Source: Lentibacillus kapialis
Lineage (GTDB): Bacteria > Bacillota > Bacilli > Bacillales > Amphibacillaceae
NCBI RefSeq assembly: GCF_014646635.1
Contig: NZ_BMNQ01000003.1
Location: 78,422 to 142,421, forward strand
DNA length: 64,000 nt
Direction: 5' to 3'
Both the position numbers and the translations under genes were made by a program. Below the pieces are notes generated by a model that worked only from the letters and a program-made list of their open reading frames with translations, was not told the origin of the DNA and did not search any database. How positions within the stretch are numbered: the first letter of the stretch is position 1; each line of letters starts with the position of its first letter. This document shows, one piece after another, positions 61,873 to 64,000 of the stretch.

Positions 61873-62536
61873 ATGCTTGCATTTTCTTTTTATGTATAAC
61901 ATATTGATTTGCGGTTTTCATTCTACGGAGTGCCATGAACCATAGCCCTATCATGAACGGGATTAGTAATATTAACCAATCGCTTGCGATAATGTTAAGC
62001 ATATAATTGTAGGTGCCATGCAAAAGGAACGGAACGAATAATGCCAGTATAATGTGCCGATTTTTATGGGTGGTGCCCATTTTAGCCTTGCCAAAATGAT
62101 AGCCCATCATCACCCCGAACAATGCATGTGAAGAAACTGGAAATAATGCTCTGGAAAAGGCATATTCTATTCCATTGGTAAATAGATAAAGTATATTTTC
62201 AATCGTAGCAAACCCCAGGCTTATGGAAACTGCGTAAACAATACCATCATAATGCGCATCAAAATCCGTATGGTGAAAAATGATGTACATAAACACAAAC
62301 CATTTAAAAAATTCTTCCAGAAGTCCCGATATGAAAAATGATTGAATAAAGATATTCTCATTTAGGTTTTCAGCTGAAAATGCATATTGAATAAACATGA
62401 TCGGAAACACAAGCAAGGCACCAAACAGAAAGGTTTTACCCATTAAAGATAAGGGCTCAGTAAAACGGTCTTTTAAATAAAAAAAGGCCATTAATGTAAA
62501 TGCAGGAGCAATACTCGCTGAAAAAAGTGCAACCAT
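61871..62536 (-). CDS. prsW: Intramembrane protease PrsW
   Basis: The 221-residue polytopic protein has about seven hydrophobic helices. Motifs are GLLEEFFKWFVFMYI (EExxK), GFATIENILYLF and FPVSSHALFGVMMGYH with HGTYNY, the metal-ligand set of the family. In B. subtilis it makes the first cut in the anti-sigma factor RsiW. It lies upstream of sleB as in B. subtilis. GAGAGGTTTT precedes the ATG. Confidence 0.93.
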   Translation of the reverse strand: MVALFSASIAPAFTLMAFFYLKDRFTEPLSLMGKTFLFGALLVFPIMFIQYAFSAENLNENIFIQSFFISGLLEEFFKWFVFMYIIFHHTDFDAHYDGIVYAVSISLGFATIENILYLFTNGIEYAFSRALFPVSSHALFGVMMGYHFGKAKMGTTHKNRHIILALFVPFLLHGTYNYMLNIIASDWLILLIPFMIGLWFMALRRMKTANQYVIHKKKMQA

Positions 62537-62736
62537 ATAAAAACCTCTCTCAGACGTTGTTGGTCTGTTCTGCTATAATGAAAAGCAATATATGTCAGAT
62601 AACAACCAACTGACACTTAATGTCCGATTTGATTCGATAAATATCTAGAATGATAAATCCCACACTGATTAAAGTTTCACTCTATAATACCATGCTACAG
62701 TGAAAATGAAAATCAAGATGACGGAAGGTGAGCGTT

Positions 62737-63708
62737 TTGAAACGTATACTCATTATTCACACCGGTGGAACTATATCAATGCTTGAAAACAAACAAACCG
62801 GAGAAATTACGACAACAGATAAGCACCCATTAACCAATTTGAAACATAAATTTGGGCATTACGCACACGTAGAAGAAGTTACACCATTTTCTGTACCATC
62901 ACCGCAAATTACACCGCAGCATATGCTGCAGCTGGCTCTTATCATTAAAGAGAAAGTAAATGAATACGATGGATTTGTCGTTACACATGGGACGGATACA
63001 TTGGAGGAAACAGCCTACTTCCTTGATCTTGTTTCAGACACGGACAAACCTATTATCGTGACAGGTGCTATGCGTTCTGCAAATGAAATTGGCTCTGATG
63101 CCCTTTACAATCTGATCAGTTCCTTACGTACAGCCACAAGCGATGATGCTTGGAATAAAGGTGTACTAGTCGTCATGAATGACGAAATACATACAGCTCG
63201 AAATGTAACAAAAACATCGACAAGTAACGTGGCTACATTTCAAAGTCCACAATACGGACCAATCGGTAGTGTTACCAAGAATTCCATCATCTTCTATCAT
63301 CCCATTTTGACAAGGCATTCGTGGCCCGTAAGCAAAATTACCCAGCATGTATTTATGTTAAAAGCCTACGCGGGTATGAATGTTGATATTCTGGAATCCG
63401 TCCATCAAAATAAACCTGATGGACTTGTACTGGAAGGATTGGGTCAAGGGAACTTGCCCAAACAAACATTACCCTCTTTAAAACAATTTATTCATGATAA
63501 AATACCTATTATATTAGTATCGAGATGTTATAAGGGAATCGTACAGCCAACATATGATTATGATGGGGGCGGTAAACAACTTAAGGATATGGGGGTTATT
63601 TTCGCCGATGGTTTAACAGGTCCAAAAGCACGATTGAAATTATTAGTTACATTGGAGATCACATCAGATATAGACTCATTAAAAGAAATGTTCAAGAATA
63701 ACTATTGA
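62737..63708 (+). CDS. ansA: Type I L-asparaginase
   Basis: The 323-residue cytosolic enzyme hydrolyses asparagine to aspartate and ammonia. The two Thr motifs are IIHTGGTISML and VTHGTDTLEETAYFLD, with Lys in GAMRSANEIGSDAL. The best start is TTG at 62737, placing GGAAGGTG at normal distance; a GTG at 62728 would sit against it. A TATAAT lies at 62683-62688 but no clear -35. It is the only plus-strand gene in the right half. Confidence 0.93.
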   Translation: MKRILIIHTGGTISMLENKQTGEITTTDKHPLTNLKHKFGHYAHVEEVTPFSVPSPQITPQHMLQLALIIKEKVNEYDGFVVTHGTDTLEETAYFLDLVSDTDKPIIVTGAMRSANEIGSDALYNLISSLRTATSDDAWNKGVLVVMNDEIHTARNVTKTSTSNVATFQSPQYGPIGSVTKNSIIFYHPILTRHSWPVSKITQHVFMLKAYAGMNVDILESVHQNKPDGLVLEGLGQGNLPKQTLPSLKQFIHDKIPIILVSRCYKGIVQPTYDYDGGGKQLKDMGVIFADGLTGPKARLKLLVTLEITSDIDSLKEMFKNNY

Positions 63709-63763
63709 CTGAATGAAATCATGTATGATGGCTGATTATTGGTTTTGATGTAAACCTTTTGAT

Positions 63764-63822
63764 AGTGCTGGAAGATCGCTCCGGCAGATTATTTCGTGTA
63801 ATCCGCCGAAGCGACTGGTAAT
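63764..63822. other. Imperfect long inverted repeat after ansA
   Basis: TCGCTCCGGCAGATTA and TAATCCGCCGAAGCGA pair with two mismatches around a 7-base loop. No T-run follows, so it may be a processing or repeat structure rather than a terminator. Confidence 0.5.
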
Positions 63823-63876
63823 CAGCCCGATTATACTAATGAAACCGGACGTAGCTTGTCTTACCAATAAAATAAT

Positions 63877-64000
63877 GGCTGTTGACCAAAATCTATGGTT
63901 GACAAATTAGATGTCATTTTGACGTCAGCAGTCGCTTCGGAAAAACACTAGTGTGCTCGTCGTGTTGCAAGTTTTTCGGTGAAGCAGCACTCCTCGCAAC
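63877..64000 (+). repeat. R4 repeat, copy 2 (runs to window end)
   Basis: It matches 55983-56069 up to about 63961 and then continues with GTTTTTCGGTGAAGC, which can pair with GCTTCGGAAAAAC inside the repeat. Here no 20-bp units follow within the window; the element is cut by the window edge. Confidence 0.75.

Noticed and set aside
61711..61902. 63-residue ORF between sleB and prsW
   Set aside because: It starts inside the end of prsW, runs through the perfect prsW terminator and has no ribosome site of its own.

Overview
The window is a stretch of chromosome from a spore-forming, low-GC Gram-positive bacterium of the family Bacillaceae. Evidence is the gene content (spoIVA, spoVIF-like, sleB-ypeB, sspM, TRAP/mtrB, gpsB, type-B RNase P RNA) and a gene order close to the Bacillus subtilis ypjP-to-prsW region. 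The repeat families and AT-rich intergenic DNA suggest the halotolerant Virgibacillus/Lentibacillus/Oceanobacillus branch; that placement is inference. Nearly all genes lie on the minus strand. Plus-strand exceptions are a left-edge carboxypeptidase, a YolD-like SOS gene, a cold-shock gene, sspM, recU-ponA, a YitT-family gene and ansA.

Left part (1-16 kb): M14 carboxypeptidase fragment, DUF6501, msrAB fusion, YqfQ/VrrA-like protein, a 28-residue membrane peptide, the SOS-type YolD-like gene, yozE, a Tat cassette (tatC and two tatA), the folate/cofactor group mobA-dfrA-thyA, fhs with an HD hydrolase, csp, an ICMT-family gene, an RlmL-type methyltransferase, rnpB, gpsB, cdd, yppE-like, sspM and recU.

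Middle (16-39 kb): ponA with two FN3-like domains; nth, dnaD, asnS, aspB, ypmB/tseB and dinG; birA, cca, bshA, mgsA and dapB; MazG-type and YitT-type genes; a YugP-like peptidase; a shrunken YpjB-like gene; ypjA; and the qcrABC bc complex, whose Rieske subunit has a Tat signal. Then ypiF, ypiB and ypiA.

Right part (39-64 kb): aroA-tyrA-hisC-aroB-aroC with overlapping or closely packed genes but no trp genes between hisC and aroB; ndk; the menaquinone group hepT-menG-hepS; mtrB, hbs, spoIVA, yphF, yphE, spoVIF-like, gpsA, der, an S1-domain protein, plsC, cmk, ypeB, sleB, prsW and ansA.

The genes are mostly conventional housekeeping genes. The unusual material is in the intergenic spaces: (R1) a roughly 126-bp MITE-like element with imperfect 16-bp terminal inverted repeats and perfect 5-bp AT-only target duplications, one copy of it inserted inside another repeat; (R2) a roughly 90-bp hairpin repeat in about nine copies; (R3) a 140-245-bp palindrome-ended element in three copies; (R4) a roughly 90-bp repeat, one copy of which runs into a 15.5-copy array of a 20-bp unit. 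Several elements sit exactly at gene stop codons. Other points are a LexA-type box inside the YolD promoter, candidate sigma-G, sigma-E and sigma-K promoters, many TTG or GTG starts, and missing neighbours (bshB1, trp genes, cheR, folE).
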